A DNA stretch of 5,553 nucleotides, taken from contig JASHVP010000022.1 in NCBI GenBank assembly GCA_030044475.1, positions 1 to 5,553 on the forward strand, in the 5' to 3' direction. This DNA is from Thermoplasmata archaeon. Its GTDB lineage: Archaea; Thermoplasmatota; Thermoplasmata; Lutacidiplasmatales; UBA184. A program made the translations under genes and the position numbers. Below are positions 5,551-5,553 of this stretch, one piece after another; position 1 is the stretch's first letter, and every line of letters starts with the position of its first letter. The notes under the pieces are model-generated. The model did no database searches. It was not told the origin of the DNA and worked only from the letters and a program-made list of their open reading frames with translations.

Positions 5551-5553
5551 CCG

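Overview
The window is about 5.5 kb of very GC-rich archaeal chromosome. A uS4-uS11-RpoD gene string, an archaeal Pelota and leaderless-looking genes behind TATA-like elements show that it is archaeal. The uS4 N-terminus, together with an archaeal formate-tetrahydrofolate ligase, suggests a high-GC Thermoplasmatota relative. That placement is from memory of the families and is not tested. I see no mobile element, CRISPR array, RNA gene or prophage.

Left part (1-2600). A formate-tetrahydrofolate ligase gene runs off the left edge on the minus strand; only its N-terminus with the start of the ATP-binding loop is present. It diverges from a plus-strand acetyltransferase (278-1273) that looks like a tandem GNAT protein: a worn N-terminal copy and a C-terminal copy with the acetyl-CoA-binding signatures. 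The two share a short control region with one AT-rich element suitably placed for both. The acetyltransferase runs head-on into a minus-strand major facilitator exporter (1219 to about 2550), and the 3' ends overlap by 55 bp. The exporter has no ATG or GTG start; a CTG behind a good Shine-Dalgarno sequence is the most sensible start.

Right part (2600-5553). A short divergent control region with two inverted repeats and a TATA-like element separates the exporter from pelota (2665-3774, plus), which encodes the archaeal ribosome-rescue factor. Pelota overlaps by 50 bp, tail to tail, with the end of a minus-strand operon that reads rps4, rps11, rpoD from right to left with 2-3 bp gaps. These three make two small-subunit ribosomal proteins and the D subunit of RNA polymerase, which here carries a ferredoxin-like Fe-S domain and an extra four-cysteine cluster. 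In many archaea this operon continues into rpl18e, rpl13, rps9 and rpoN, but here it stops after rpoD.

The genes are largely core information-processing and one-carbon functions, plus an acetyltransferase and an exporter of unknown substrate. I found no convincing new biological system. The points worth checking are the exporter start, the shared promoter, the tail-to-tail overlaps, the tandem GNAT architecture and the shortened operon.
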